Below, piece by piece: positions 1 to 8,692 of a DNA stretch of 64,000 bases. How positions within the stretch are numbered: position 1 is the stretch's first letter; each line of letters opens with the position of its first letter. Source of the DNA: Streptomyces sp. NBC_01549 (GTDB lineage Bacteria > Actinomycetota > Actinomycetes > Streptomycetales > Streptomycetaceae). The DNA lies in assembly GCF_026339955.1 (NCBI RefSeq), contig NZ_JAPEPW010000001.1, forward strand, positions 4,893,001-4,957,000. The letters are read 5' to 3'. The position numbers were made by a program, and so were the translations under genes. The notes below the pieces were generated by a model, which saw only the letters and a list, made by a program, of their open reading frames with translations, was not told the DNA's origin and ran no database searches.

Positions 1-4
1 GGAA

Positions 5-1009
5 CTACGGCTTCAGCAGGACCTTTCCGACCTTGGGGTCGCCGGACCCCACCAACTCGATCGCCTGGGGGAACTCGGCGAGCGGCAGCTCGTGCGTGAC
101 CAGCGGCAACGGGCTGAGCAGCCCGGCCCCGAAGACCCGCACGGTGTGCGCCCAGGCCGCCGGCGGCGCCCCGAACACGGTGTGCACCTCCAGCTGTCGT
201 ACGACGAGATCGGTGGGGTCGAGCCCCTCCGCACCCGGCGCCGGGATCCCCGTGAGGACCAGGCGTCCGCCGCGCCTCAGCAGGGAGGCAGCGGTGCGCG
301 CGGCGGACGCGGACCCGGCGGTCTCGATGACGACATCGAAGTCGTCGGGCAGCTCCTGGTCCTTCGTACGGAAGTCGGTGGCGCCGAAGTCCTTCGACAG
401 CGCCGCCCGGTCCGGCCGGGTCCCGACCACCAGCAGTTCGGCCGGGGAATTCGCCTTCAGGAACTGGATCGCGAACATCCCGAGCGTGCCGGTCCCGACC
501 ACGGCGACCCGTTCACCGGGCCGGGCGTTCGCCTTCAGCGCGGCGGCCGCGATGCAGGCGGCGGGCTCCAGAAGGGCCGCCGCCGTGAGGTCGGCGTCGT
601 CCGGCAGGACGTGCAGCAGCCGGGCCGGGAGGGTCAGCGTGGAGGCCATCGCACCCGGCTGGGTGAACCCGGTCTCCTCGTACCCCGCGGTGCACAGCGT
701 TGTCTCGCCCGCGTGGCAGCGGTCGCAGACCTGGCAGTTGCGGAAGCCCTCACCGACGACCTTGCGGCCGACGATCGACTCCGGTACCCCGGCCCCGACC
801 GCCTCGACGGTCCCGGACCACTCGTGGCCGGGCGTGAGCGGATAACGGACGTACCCGTCAGGACGGTTGCCCTGATAGACCTCGCGGTCGCTGCCGCAAA
901 TACCCACGGCGTGGACCCGGACCAGGGCCTCACCGGCACCCGGCCGCACCGGCTCGTGCTCGATCAGCCGGTGCTCGCCCGGCGCCTCGATGACGACCGC
1001 GGTGCTCAC
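5..1009 (-). CDS. Zinc-dependent medium-chain alcohol/polyol dehydrogenase
   Basis: This 334-residue protein belongs to the Zn-dependent MDR alcohol dehydrogenases (sorbitol, galactitol and threonine dehydrogenase-like). It should oxidise a sugar alcohol or sugar-derived hydroxyl group with NAD(P)+ in the cytoplasm. Visible are the catalytic-zinc start GICGSD, the GHEWSG motif, a four-Cys structural zinc lobe (CQVCDRCHAGETTLC) and a Rossmann loop VVGTGTLG near residue 170. I take the GTG at 1009 as start because it forms a 4-bp GTGA overlap with the stop of the upstream dehydratase gene. That overlap implies translational coupling and a shared sugar-acid/sugar catabolic role. A longer reading frame to 1051 exists but would run into the upstream gene. 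The substrate cannot be told from sequence. Confidence 0.85.
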   Translation of the reverse strand: MSTAVVIEAPGEHRLIEHEPVRPGAGEALVRVHAVGICGSDREVYQGNRPDGYVRYPLTPGHEWSGTVEAVGAGVPESIVGRKVVGEGFRNCQVCDRCHAGETTLCTAGYEETGFTQPGAMASTLTLPARLLHVLPDDADLTAAALLEPAACIAAAALKANARPGERVAVVGTGTLGMFAIQFLKANSPAELLVVGTRPDRAALSKDFGATDFRTKDQELPDDFDVVIETAGSASAARTAASLLRRGGRLVLTGIPAPGAEGLDPTDLVVRQLEVHTVFGAPPAAWAHTVRVFGAGLLSPLPLVTHELPLAEFPQAIELVGSGDPKVGKVLLKP

Positions 1010-2163
1010 TGGGTCCCCTTGGGCTTGCGCTGTTCCCAGCCGTCGGCCCACAGGTCGAAGCGGGCCTGCTGCTGCGGGAACTCGGCCGCCGCGTCGACGT
1101 CCAGCTCCACGCCGAGACCCGGCTCGTGGGACAGCTCGAAGTAGCCGTCGACGACCTGCGGGGCGCCCTTCACGACCTTCTTGATCTCCGCGTCCGCGAA
1201 GTCGTTGAAGTGCTCGAGGATCTTGAAGTTGGGGGAGGTGAAGCCGACCTGGAGGGAGGCGGCGGTGAGGACGGGACCGCCCACGTTGTGCGGCGCGACG
1301 AGGACGTAGTGCGCCTCGGCCGTGGCGGCCAGCTTCCGCGTCTCCCAGATGCCGCCGATGTGACCGACGTCGGGCTGGATGATGTCCACGGCCTGGCTCT
1401 CGAAGAGCTCGCGGAACTCGATGCGGTCGTGGATGCGCTCACCGGTGGCGACCGGGATGTCCACCTTGGCGGCGACCTTCTCCAGGGCCTTCAGGTTCTC
1501 CGGCGGGACCGGCTCCTCCAGCCACGCGGGCTTGAAGGGCGCGAGTTCGCGGGCGAGCCGGACGGCGGTGGAGGGGGAGAAGCGGCCGTGCATCTCCAGC
1601 ATCAGCTCGGCCTCGGGGCCGATCGCGTCGCGCACGGCCTCGATCAGCGAGACGGAGTAGAGGGTGGCTTCGTGGTCGAGCTCGAAGTGCCCGGTCCCGA
1701 AGGGGTCGATCTTCAGGGCCTTGTACCCGCGCGCCACGACCTCCTGGGCGGCCTTGTGATAGGCCTCCGGAGTCCGCTCCGTCGTGTACCACCCATTGGC
1801 GTAGGCCTTGACCTTGTCGGTGACCTTGCCACCGAGCAGCTGCCACACGGGGACGCCGAGGGCCTTGCCCTTGATGTCCCAGCAGGCCATCTCGATGACC
1901 GCGATGCCGGACATCACGATCTCGCCGGCGCGCCCGTAGTCGCCGTACTTCATCCGTCGGACGAGGTCCTCGACAGCGAACGGGTCGGAACCGAGAATGT
2001 GATTGGCCTCCGCCTCTCGCAGATAGCCGATCAGCGCGTCGGTGTGGCCCAGCATGCGGGTCTCGCCGACTCCGGTCAGGCCCTCGTCGGTGTGCACCTG
2101 GACGTACGTCAGGTTGCGCCAGGGCGTCCCGACCACGTGTGTGCTGATTCCCGTGATGCGCAC
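1006..2163 (-). CDS. Enolase-superfamily sugar-acid dehydratase (galactonate dehydratase-like)
   Basis: This 385-residue protein is a mandelate racemase/muconate lactonizing-type enzyme, closest in style to D-galactonate and related aldonate dehydratases, which remove water from a sugar acid to give a 2-keto-3-deoxy acid. The barrel motifs are in order: KALKIDPFG, LMLEMHGRFS (the HGR histidine is an expected acid/base), WLEEPVPPEN and TGERIHDR (metal-ligand glutamates), DIIQPDVGHIGGI and APHNVGGP (second histidine). The start is GTG with an AGGGGGC ribosome site 9 nt upstream. It is the first gene of a two-gene operon with the downstream dehydrogenase. A palindromic element about 30-58 bp upstream of the start is a candidate operator. 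The exact sugar acid is inferred only to class. Confidence 0.85.
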   Translation of the reverse strand: MRITGISTHVVGTPWRNLTYVQVHTDEGLTGVGETRMLGHTDALIGYLREAEANHILGSDPFAVEDLVRRMKYGDYGRAGEIVMSGIAVIEMACWDIKGKALGVPVWQLLGGKVTDKVKAYANGWYTTERTPEAYHKAAQEVVARGYKALKIDPFGTGHFELDHEATLYSVSLIEAVRDAIGPEAELMLEMHGRFSPSTAVRLARELAPFKPAWLEEPVPPENLKALEKVAAKVDIPVATGERIHDRIEFRELFESQAVDIIQPDVGHIGGIWETRKLAATAEAHYVLVAPHNVGGPVLTAASLQVGFTSPNFKILEHFNDFADAEIKKVVKGAPQVVDGYFELSHEPGLGVELDVDAAAEFPQQQARFDLWADGWEQRKPKGTQ

Positions 2164-2193
2164 GGCAGTTGCCCCCTGTGCTCTTGCGGCTCT

Positions 2194-2221
2194 GTTCGAA
2201 ATTTCGTCACACGTTCGAAAT
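2194..2221. promoter_or_regulatory. Palindromic operator candidate upstream of the sugar-acid operon
   Basis: GTTCGAAAT occurs twice as a direct repeat (2194-2202 and 2213-2221, 19 bp apart), and CGAAATTTCG (2197-2206) is a perfect palindrome. The site lies 31-58 bp upstream of the dehydratase GTG, where an IclR- or GntR-type regulator could act. No regulator gene is adjacent, so the binding protein is unknown. Confidence 0.5.
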
Positions 2222-2428
2222 GCTGGCGTGACAGTAAAGACGCGGCCCCTGGAGTGTCAATGGGTCGAACGCATCGATCGGCGACGGATTTTGCCGGTAT
2301 GCCTCGGCCCGTCGCGCGCGCGATGCTGTGAACGGGGGGCGCGGCGCGCCGGAACAGGCAGTTCCCTACATAACTTTCACAGCTGTGACTATGCACGTTA
2401 CCTATGAGGAACTTAGTCTTCCGGCGTC

Positions 2429-3268
2429 ATGGACTACTGCGACCCGTGCCGACGGCACCTCAATGGCGCCCTTGCCTGCCCGGGGTGCGGCACCTCAGCC
2501 GAACAGCTCCGCACGCATGCGGAGAAGACCGACATGCGTAGCGGAACGGGCGCGGGGGCGGTCGATGCCGGCGTCGGCTCGTTGTATGAGAGCGACAACC
2601 GCGCCGGCGATGACGGTGACGAGGACTACGACGACGAGGACGGGGACGACGAAGACGGGGACGGTGAGGGGGAGCGGTCCGGGCGGGCCGCCGCCCGGCG
2701 GCGGAACCGTGGACGTGGACGTGGCCGGGGCCGTGACTCGGAGGGTCCCGGTGCGGCGAGTCGGCGTGACCGGAAGGCCGCGGCGCACCGTCGGCGGCGG
2801 CGTCGGGTGCTGTTCATCGCCGCGGGGTTCGTGCTGGCGGCGGGTGGGCTGAGCCTCGCGGAGCTCGGCATAGACGGGCCGGGGCTGCTGCCGAGGCCGG
2901 CCGCGGCCGGGGGTGAGTCGGCGGACGGGTCGGCGACCTCGGACGCCGGGACGGCGCGGCCGATCTCCGGCAAGGGGGATTCGTCCGGAGGTACGTCGAC
3001 CGCGACGGCCTCTCCGGACGCGTCGGCTTCGCCGTCCGCCTCCAAGTCCGCCAAGGGGGACAAGTCCAAGGACGACGAGGACAAGGGTACGAAGGGGCCG
3101 TCGGCGACGACGGGTTCGGGTACGGTGCCGTCCGCGACGTCCGACCCGGCGTCCTCGACTCCTCCGAAGTCGTCCCCCAGGCCGACGGCCGCGCCGACCT
3201 CGACCGCGCCGACGCCGGCGCCCTCGCCTTCGAAGACGTGCAACCGTTTCCTGTGGTGGTGCACGTAG
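2429..3268 (+). CDS. SCO2400-family zinc-ribbon membrane protein
   Basis: This 279-residue protein of unknown function begins with a conserved Cys-rich module (MDYCDPCRRHLNGALACPGCG), two CxxC pairs that look like a zinc ribbon. An Asp/Glu-rich stretch (about residues 55-75) and an Arg/Gly-rich stretch follow, then one transmembrane helix (about residues 128-148, VLFIAAGFVLAAGGLSLAEL). The C-terminal 120 residues are Ser/Thr/Pro/Ala/Lys-rich, of low complexity, ending in Cys-containing NRFLWWCT. The N-terminal pattern matches what I recall as the Streptomyces SCO2400 family. A single-pass, cytoplasmic-ribbon, external-tail topology is inferred. No catalytic motif is visible. Confidence 0.7.
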   Translation: MDYCDPCRRHLNGALACPGCGTSAEQLRTHAEKTDMRSGTGAGAVDAGVGSLYESDNRAGDDGDEDYDDEDGDDEDGDGEGERSGRAAARRRNRGRGRGRGRDSEGPGAASRRDRKAAAHRRRRRRVLFIAAGFVLAAGGLSLAELGIDGPGLLPRPAAAGGESADGSATSDAGTARPISGKGDSSGGTSTATASPDASASPSASKSAKGDKSKDDEDKGTKGPSATTGSGTVPSATSDPASSTPPKSSPRPTAAPTSTAPTPAPSPSKTCNRFLWWCT

Positions 3269-3281
3269 GGAGATTCTCAAA

Positions 3282-3300
3282 CTGGGGGCTCCGCCCCCAG
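3282..3300 (+). terminator. Hairpin after the zinc-ribbon protein gene
   Basis: Perfect inverted repeat CTGGGGGC-tcc-GCCCCCAG, starting 13 bp after the stop codon. It is the usual Streptomyces-type terminator without a long U tract. Confidence 0.6.
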
Positions 3301-3330
3301 ACCCGCGGGCGGGTTTGTCGGCTGCGGGCC

Positions 3331-3423
3331 GGTGGGGGTTGCTCGCGCAGTTCCCCGCGCCCCTAAGACGGGGCTTCGCCCCGAGCTTTAGGGGCGCGGG
3401 GAACTGCGCGGCCAGCCCCCACC
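3331..3423. repeat. Long palindromic intergenic repeat, probable bidirectional terminator
   Basis: The arms at 3344-3366 and 3388-3410 are perfectly complementary over 23 bp (CGCGCAGTTCCCCGCGCCCC followed by TAA on the left). Outer GGTGGGGG/CCCCCACC segments extend the pairing imperfectly. The element lies between two convergent genes. Its core AGGGGCGCGGGG...CCAGCCCCCACC recurs in other orientations near 8.7, 17.7 and 42.3 kb, so this is one copy of a dispersed repeat family. Confidence 0.75.
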
Positions 3424-3439
3424 CAGCCGCGCCCGAAAA

Positions 3440-3874
3440 CTACGACGTGAGCATTCTCTGCAGGAGGTCCCGGAGGGACAGGCGCTCCTCGTGGGAGAGG
3501 CCTGCCAGGGGCTCGCGGGCGAAGTTGAGGGCGTCGCGCAGGGAGCGCGCGACACGGCGGCCCTCCTCCGTCGCCGCGGCCAGCTTCACCCGGCGGTCGG
3601 ACGGGTCGGGGCGCCGCTCGACCAGGCCCCGCGCCTCCAGCCGGTCCACGATCCCGGTCACGTTCGACGGCTCACACTTCAGCTGCTGGGCGAGCCGTCG
3701 CATCGGCAGCGGCTCCAGCGAGAGCAGGCCCAGAAGTCGCGCCTGCGCGCCGGTCAGGGCATGCTCGGCGGCAGCGTCCTCGTACTCCTCGTGGTAGCGG
3801 GCCACGACCGTGCCGATGAGGTTCACGACCTCAAGGGTCAGTGGGTCGATACGGGGTGTTCTTCGCGTGGCCAT
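3440..3874 (-). CDS. MarR-family transcriptional regulator
   Basis: This 144-residue protein has the usual MarR length, with the winged-helix core PMRRLAQQLKCEPSNVTGIVDRLEARGLVERRPDPSDRRVK in mid-protein. The DPSDRR wing motif is diagnostic. It is transcribed divergently from an NADP-dependent oxidoreductase, with 124 bp between the two starts. That region holds a perfect inverted repeat (3930-3942). By analogy with other MarR/oxidoreductase pairs it probably represses its neighbour and itself in response to a small electrophilic or phenolic ligand. The ligand is unknown. Confidence 0.9.
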   Translation of the reverse strand: MATRRTPRIDPLTLEVVNLIGTVVARYHEEYEDAAAEHALTGAQARLLGLLSLEPLPMRRLAQQLKCEPSNVTGIVDRLEARGLVERRPDPSDRRVKLAAATEEGRRVARSLRDALNFAREPLAGLSHEERLSLRDLLQRMLTS

Positions 3875-3929
3875 GGGTTCCAGGCTACTCCGTTACTTGA
3901 CATCATGAAATATTGAGGAGCATGGTTGT

Positions 3930-3942
3930 TTCAGGTACTGAA
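3930..3942. promoter_or_regulatory. Inverted repeat, candidate MarR operator
   Basis: TTCAG-gta-CTGAA is a perfect inverted repeat in the AT-richer divergent intergenic region between the MarR regulator and the oxidoreductase gene. The position suits repression of either promoter. Assignment is by position and symmetry only. Confidence 0.45.
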
Positions 3943-3998
3943 GTATTAGAGCCGTAGTCGCACGTACCCGTGCATGCACGTAGGAAAGGCACCTCCTC

Positions 3999-5018
3999 AT
4001 GACCGAGACCCAGCTTCCCGCCGTCAACCGCGAATGGCACCTGGTCAGCCGCCCGGTCGGCTGGCCGAAGCCCGAGGACTTCGCCCTGGTCGAGGCCGAG
4101 GTCCCGCAGCCGGGGGAGGGCCAGGTCCTCGTCCGGAACGCGTACGTGTCCGTCGACCCGTACATGCGCGGCCGCATGAGCGCCGCCAAGTCCTACGTCG
4201 CCCCCTTCGAGCTGGGCAAGGTCATGCAGGGCGGCGCGGTCGGTGAGGTCGTCGCCTCCAACGCCGAGGGCATCGAGGCGGGCGACCACCTCCTGCACTT
4301 CTTCGGCTGGCGCGAGTACGCCGTCGTGGACGCCAAGCAGGCCGTCAAGGTGGACCCGCAGGCCGCGCCGCTGTCGACGTACCTCGGCGTCCTCGGTATG
4401 ACCGGCCTCACCGCCTACGCGGGCCTCCTGCGCACCGCCTCCTTCAAGGAGGGCGACTCCGTCTTCGTCTCCGGCGCCGCCGGTGCCGTCGGCAGCCAGG
4501 TCGGCCAGATCGCCAAGCTCAAGGGCGCCTCGCGCGTCATCGGCTCCGCCGGCTCCGACGAGAAGGTCAAGCTGCTCGTCGAGGAGTACGGCTTCGACGC
4601 CGCCTTCAACTACAAGAACGGCCCGGTCAGCGAGCAGCTGCGCGCCGCCGCCCCCGACGGCGTCGACGTCTACTTCGACAACGTCGGCGGTGACCACCTG
4701 GAGGCGGCCATCGGCCAGCTCAACCGGGACGGCCGTATCGCCATCTGCGGCGCGATCTCCGTCTACAACAGCACCGAGCCCGTCCCCGGCCCGAAGAACC
4801 TCGCCCGCCTCATCCAGACCCGCGGCCGCATCGAGGGCTTCCTGGTCGGCGACCACTACGACCTGCAGTCGCAGTTCGTGGAGGAGGTCGGCGCCTGGGT
4901 CCGCTCCGGCGAGCTCAAGTACAGCGAGACGGTCGTCGAGGGCATCGAGAACAACCTGGAGGCGTTCTTCGGCGTCCTGCGCGGCGACAACGTCGGCAAG
5001 ATGATCGTCAAGCTCTGA
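3999..5018 (+). CDS. NADP-dependent zinc-independent MDR oxidoreductase (curcumin/prostaglandin reductase-like)
   Basis: This 339-residue protein resembles leukotriene B4 12-hydroxydehydrogenase and NADPH-dependent curcumin reductase, which reduce activated C=C bonds. The diagnostic YVSVDPYMRGRM motif sits near residues 50-60, and the nucleotide-binding loop is GAAGAVGSQVGQIAKLKG near residue 155. The Cys/His zinc ligands of classical alcohol dehydrogenases are absent. The gene is divergent from a MarR regulator, suggesting induction by electrophilic compounds. A strong hairpin terminator (5071-5105) follows. Confidence 0.88.
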   Translation: MTETQLPAVNREWHLVSRPVGWPKPEDFALVEAEVPQPGEGQVLVRNAYVSVDPYMRGRMSAAKSYVAPFELGKVMQGGAVGEVVASNAEGIEAGDHLLHFFGWREYAVVDAKQAVKVDPQAAPLSTYLGVLGMTGLTAYAGLLRTASFKEGDSVFVSGAAGAVGSQVGQIAKLKGASRVIGSAGSDEKVKLLVEEYGFDAAFNYKNGPVSEQLRAAAPDGVDVYFDNVGGDHLEAAIGQLNRDGRIAICGAISVYNSTEPVPGPKNLARLIQTRGRIEGFLVGDHYDLQSQFVEEVGAWVRSGELKYSETVVEGIENNLEAFFGVLRGDNVGKMIVKL

Positions 5019-5070
5019 CCGACAGCACCGTGACGCTCGTCTGAAGACGCTCGTTGTAGTTGTACGTGAC

Positions 5071-5105
5071 GGAGGCCGCACCCTAGGACGTGGGGTGCGG
5101 CCTCC
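5071..5105. terminator. Bidirectional terminator between convergent genes
   Basis: Perfect 13-bp stem GGAGGCCGCACCC / GGGTGCGGCCTCC with a 9-nt loop, lying between the plus-strand oxidoreductase and the minus-strand carboxypeptidase. The symmetry allows it to serve both. Confidence 0.8.
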
Positions 5106-5135
5106 GCCCTGTCTCGTGAGACGGCCGGGGGTGTC

Positions 5136-7700
5136 TTACGACACGGTCAGCAGTGCCCTTCCCACCTGCGGGAACTCCCCCTTCGGATGGTCACGGAAGA
5201 GCGGCTCCGTACCGAAGAGCACGGCATGCGGACCGCTGACGACAGCGGCCTGCCCGCCCGCGGCCGTCGGCCCGCCGGTCCCGTCGGCCAGCGGGCGCCA
5301 ATGGCCGGAAACAAGCGGATCGCCCGGTGCGTACGCCTGCTCGACGCGCACCCCGGGGCCGAGATCGGTGAACCAGACCGGCGCGTAGACGAAGCCGTGA
5401 TCGGGCGCGTTCGCGGTGAGCGGGCCGCCCGAATTCACCACCCGCACCACGCCGTTGGCGTCACCGTTGCCCTCCACCGGCCGCACCACCAGCAGCCCGG
5501 CCGCCGAGTTGAGCGCCGCTCCGACGGCCCCGCGACCGACGAGACCGTGGGTGTGGAGGAAGGCGTCCAGCGCCGCCCGCGCGCCCTCGTTCAAACGGGC
5601 GTGGTCGAGCCCCGACGACACGAACAGCACGTCCACCGCCGACCAGTCGAAGCCCGCGTTCAGGACGGCCGTCGACACCGGCACGACGTCGAAGTTCATC
5701 TCCCGCAGCGCGAAGAGCTCACCCGAGGTGACGGCCGCGGCGACGCGGACGCGGTGCAAGGGTGTCTCCCGGCCGCCCCCGGTCGCCTCCGTCGCGTCGA
5801 AGGCCACGTCGTACGTACGGGCGAGAGCGGCGGCCCGCGCCCGCGCCGACCCCGGCACGAAGACACTGCCGTCCGCGAGCTGCCGCACCGAAACCCCCTG
5901 CTCCAGAAGGGAGTTGAGGGAGGCGATCTCCTGCGGAGTGTCGAGACGCAGCCGCAGATCGCCGCGCGGGGCGACGTACCCGACGTGCGCGGCGGCCTCG
6001 ACCCGAAGGGCGGCCGCGGCCGACAACTCCCCGCCGCGCACGGGCACGACCGTCGCCCCCCACAACCGCCCCAGACTCCAGCCCGAGATGTCGTACATCA
6101 CCGACACCTTGTCGCTGATGTCCCGCCCGTCGGCCAGCATCACATTGGCCAGACCGCGTTTGGGCTGGTGCAGGTCGACGACGTACGACCCCTTCGCGTA
6201 CGACCGTCCGGCCAGCCGGAAGTCGCGCGTCGCGCGCGTGACGCGGACGTCGCCCGCCAGCAGGTGGTCGACGAGACGGGCGGCGGCCGTGGCCGAACGC
6301 TGGGCGCCGCCCGCCGGGATCACGTAGGCACGCGGGAAGTCGGTCGTGTAGACGTCCTCGGGACCGATGCCCGGCACCCCCGGCACCGTGTCCGCGGAGA
6401 CCGGTACCTGGGCCGCGCCCGTCGCGCCCCGCCGGAAGACCTCGATCTGGTCGGCGATGATCGAGGCGCGGTGGGTCTGCGCGTAGGCGAGCGTCGCGCG
6501 CATGGCCGCGCCGGCCACGTCCACGTTGATGGCGGAGCGACGGCGGAGTTCGGCCACGGGCAGGGTGTCGTACGCCGAGTTGTTCACCGTCAGCGGGATC
6601 TCCACGGTGTGCGCGGCGACCGCGCCGTGGAACGCCTGGTACTGGGGTGTGAAGACCGGCGGCCAGTCGTCCCAGCCCTCCTGCTGGTCGCGGAAGGGGA
6701 TCTGGGCGGGCTCGACACCGTCCTTCGCGGGGGTATAACCGAGGCCGTTGACGGCGGCCTCCATGCCGAGGGCGTTGGCGTAGGAGTTCTTGAGGAAGAG
6801 GTCGTACTCGTAGTTCTCGCCGTGCGGCGGGGTCGTCGGCTCGATCAGGGTGCCGTTGACGTACCCGTGCAGATCTAGCATCACGGCCGGCTGCTTGGCG
6901 ATGGCGATCTGGCGGATCGCGCGCGCCTCTGGCTGCGAGGCGGTGATGAAGTCCCGGTTCAGATCGAAGCCGTTGGCGTTGGCGCGGGTGCCCGCGATAC
7001 GGCCGTCCGGGTTCGCCGTGATGTTGAAGTAGAGACGGTTGTGGGCGAGGAGGTCGGCCGTCGGGGCGTCCTTCGCGTTCGCGAGCCGCTCGATGAGATC
7101 GAGGGCGGCGTCGGTGCCCTCCCACTCGTCGCCGTGGATGTTGTTGTTGAAGGAGACCGGCGTCTTGTACGTCGCCTTGACGGCCGGGTCCTTCGCCGCG
7201 GCCCCCGGCGCGTTCTCGATGAGCTCGCGCATCCGCTCCTGGGCGAGGGTCTGGCCGGCGGACTCCGGAGCGGTCACGGTGACCAGGTAGAGCCGGTGAC
7301 CGCCGGCCGAGCGGCCCGCGACCTCCACGCTGACGCGGTCGCCGAGCCGCTGGAGGGCGTTCAGCTTCGGAGCGATGGCGTGGTACGGGGTGAGCCCCAG
7401 CTTGATGGACTTGTCCGCCGAGTTCTCCGGGTCGGGGGAGAGGACCTGCTCACGCGGGTACCCCCGGCGGGCGGAGGCGAGGTGGGAGCCGGACAGGTCG
7501 ATGACGGGGCTGGTGAGGGCGTTGCGGGCGGCGTTCGCCGGGCCCTTGGCAGCGCCCTGCGGCTGGTCCGCCCCTGCACGGCCCGCTCCTTCACGGACCG
7601 GGGGTTCGCGGTCCGCTGTGGCGCTGTGCGGGGCGAGGAGAAGCGATCCGGTCGCGGTGGCGATGACAGTGGCGATCAGGACAGGTCTCGGTAGGCGCAC
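5136..7700 (-). CDS. Secreted M14-family zinc carboxypeptidase
   Basis: This 854-residue protein begins with a Sec-type signal peptide (VRLPRPVLIATVIATATG...ATA). I chose the GTG at 7700 because GGAGGT lies 7 nt upstream and the signal peptide starts there. The longer frame to 8132 encodes only low-complexity sequence. The M14 zinc motif HGDE lies near residue 190 (NNIHGDEWEGTDAA), the later HGYVNGT supplies a histidine, and HTVEIPL fits the general-base glutamate. The long C-terminal part (about 400 residues) has no fold I recognise from motifs. The enzyme should trim C-terminal residues of peptides outside the cell. Two 11-bp GTCGGTAGGGC direct repeats, 15 bp apart, lie at 7739-7764 upstream. 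Confidence 0.87.
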   Translation of the reverse strand: MRLPRPVLIATVIATATGSLLLAPHSATADREPPVREGAGRAGADQPQGAAKGPANAARNALTSPVIDLSGSHLASARRGYPREQVLSPDPENSADKSIKLGLTPYHAIAPKLNALQRLGDRVSVEVAGRSAGGHRLYLVTVTAPESAGQTLAQERMRELIENAPGAAAKDPAVKATYKTPVSFNNNIHGDEWEGTDAALDLIERLANAKDAPTADLLAHNRLYFNITANPDGRIAGTRANANGFDLNRDFITASQPEARAIRQIAIAKQPAVMLDLHGYVNGTLIEPTTPPHGENYEYDLFLKNSYANALGMEAAVNGLGYTPAKDGVEPAQIPFRDQQEGWDDWPPVFTPQYQAFHGAVAAHTVEIPLTVNNSAYDTLPVAELRRRSAINVDVAGAAMRATLAYAQTHRASIIADQIEVFRRGATGAAQVPVSADTVPGVPGIGPEDVYTTDFPRAYVIPAGGAQRSATAAARLVDHLLAGDVRVTRATRDFRLAGRSYAKGSYVVDLHQPKRGLANVMLADGRDISDKVSVMYDISGWSLGRLWGATVVPVRGGELSAAAALRVEAAAHVGYVAPRGDLRLRLDTPQEIASLNSLLEQGVSVRQLADGSVFVPGSARARAAALARTYDVAFDATEATGGGRETPLHRVRVAAAVTSGELFALREMNFDVVPVSTAVLNAGFDWSAVDVLFVSSGLDHARLNEGARAALDAFLHTHGLVGRGAVGAALNSAAGLLVVRPVEGNGDANGVVRVVNSGGPLTANAPDHGFVYAPVWFTDLGPGVRVEQAYAPGDPLVSGHWRPLADGTGGPTAAGGQAAVVSGPHAVLFGTEPLFRDHPKGEFPQVGRALLTVS

Positions 7701-7953
7701 GCGTCGTACCTCCGGTGGGGGGCCTGAGATCGGTACAGGTCGGTAGGGCACACGTCGGTAGGGCGAGGTGTACCTGTTCGACTCTTCCGCAACAAGAGGG
7801 CCTTGGAGCCACAGTGGCTCCCCCGGGCGCCATGGATGCCACGGATGGGGCATCGCCGACGGGCCGAAGGGGGCATGCTGAGGCCGTAGGACGCCACAAG
7901 AAGCCGACGGGCGAGTCCATGTGGCGACGTGCCGAGCGTGGCGAGGAGGGCTC

Positions 7954-8688
7954 GTGTCCCCGATTCCGTCGCTCCCCAGCAGGGATGACGTGCTGCGCAT
8001 GGCGCGCAGCACGACCGACATCACCGGCCAACTCCTCGACACGGCCAGGAACATCACCAGAATCGCCCTCAACACCTTCGACCCACGGGACGGATCGGGG
8101 GCGGAGGCACTGCGTGTGCTCCGCGAGACCACGGCGGAGCTCGCCGAGGCGAGCGCGTCTCCACAGGCGCAGGAGGCGTTCTACCGGATCGTGGACGCGC
8201 TGACCAGGCTCGGGACGACCGGGGCGCCGCTCGCGGTGCATCCCGTGAGCCGCCCGGCGCAGGCGTTGCTGGCCGCGCTGGGCGACAGTCTGCTGCCGAT
8301 CCTCGACGCGGTGGAGCCGGCGGTGCAGGAGGCGGCGGACGCGTTGGGGGACCTGATGGAGGCGGAGTCGCCGTTGCTGCCCGCGGTGGCCGGGGTGACG
8401 GCGGGGGCGCTGCTCGCGGTCACGCCGGTGATACGGGCGGCGGCGGACGTGCTGCGCGACTCGTCCCCCGAACTCCGCCGTATCGCCGATGCGTTGACCT
8501 CGGCGCTGGCCCCGTTGCTGCCGCTTCAGGTGGCGCTGGCCGAGCGGGCGGCCGCGGCGGGGGTGGGGGTGGTGCGGGCCGCGCTGCCGCCGCTCGCCGA
8601 CCTGACGGAGGCGGCGGCCACGACGAACGCGGTCCGGCCGGTGCCTGCGGCGGAACGGGGCGTTGTGGTGGCGGTGACTCCAGCGTGA
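7954..8688 (+). CDS. Hypothetical alanine-rich helical protein
   Basis: This protein of about 244 residues has no family I recognise. It is Ala/Leu/Val-rich with alternating amphipathic helices (for example ARSTTDITGQLLDTARNI, GDSLLPILDAVEPAVQEAAD) and a hydrophobic stretch SPLLPAVAGVTAGALLAVTPV that could be membrane-associated. GTG at 7954 is chosen because AGGAGG sits just upstream; the spacing is short, and an in-frame GTG at 7921 is the alternative. Codon use matches the neighbours. It is followed by a repeat-filled spacer before the EI24 gene, so an operon link is doubtful. Confidence 0.6.
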   Translation: MSPIPSLPSRDDVLRMARSTTDITGQLLDTARNITRIALNTFDPRDGSGAEALRVLRETTAELAEASASPQAQEAFYRIVDALTRLGTTGAPLAVHPVSRPAQALLAALGDSLLPILDAVEPAVQEAADALGDLMEAESPLLPAVAGVTAGALLAVTPVIRAAADVLRDSSPELRRIADALTSALAPLLPLQVALAERAAAAGVGVVRAALPPLADLTEAAATTNAVRPVPAAERGVVVAVTPA

Positions 8689-8692
8689 CGGC

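Noticed and set aside
7921..7953. Extended N-terminus of the alanine-rich hypothetical protein
   Set aside because: The 11 extra residues (GTG 7921) are Arg/Gly/Trp-rich and run through the AGGAGG that fits the GTG at 7954, though the short spacing leaves some doubt.
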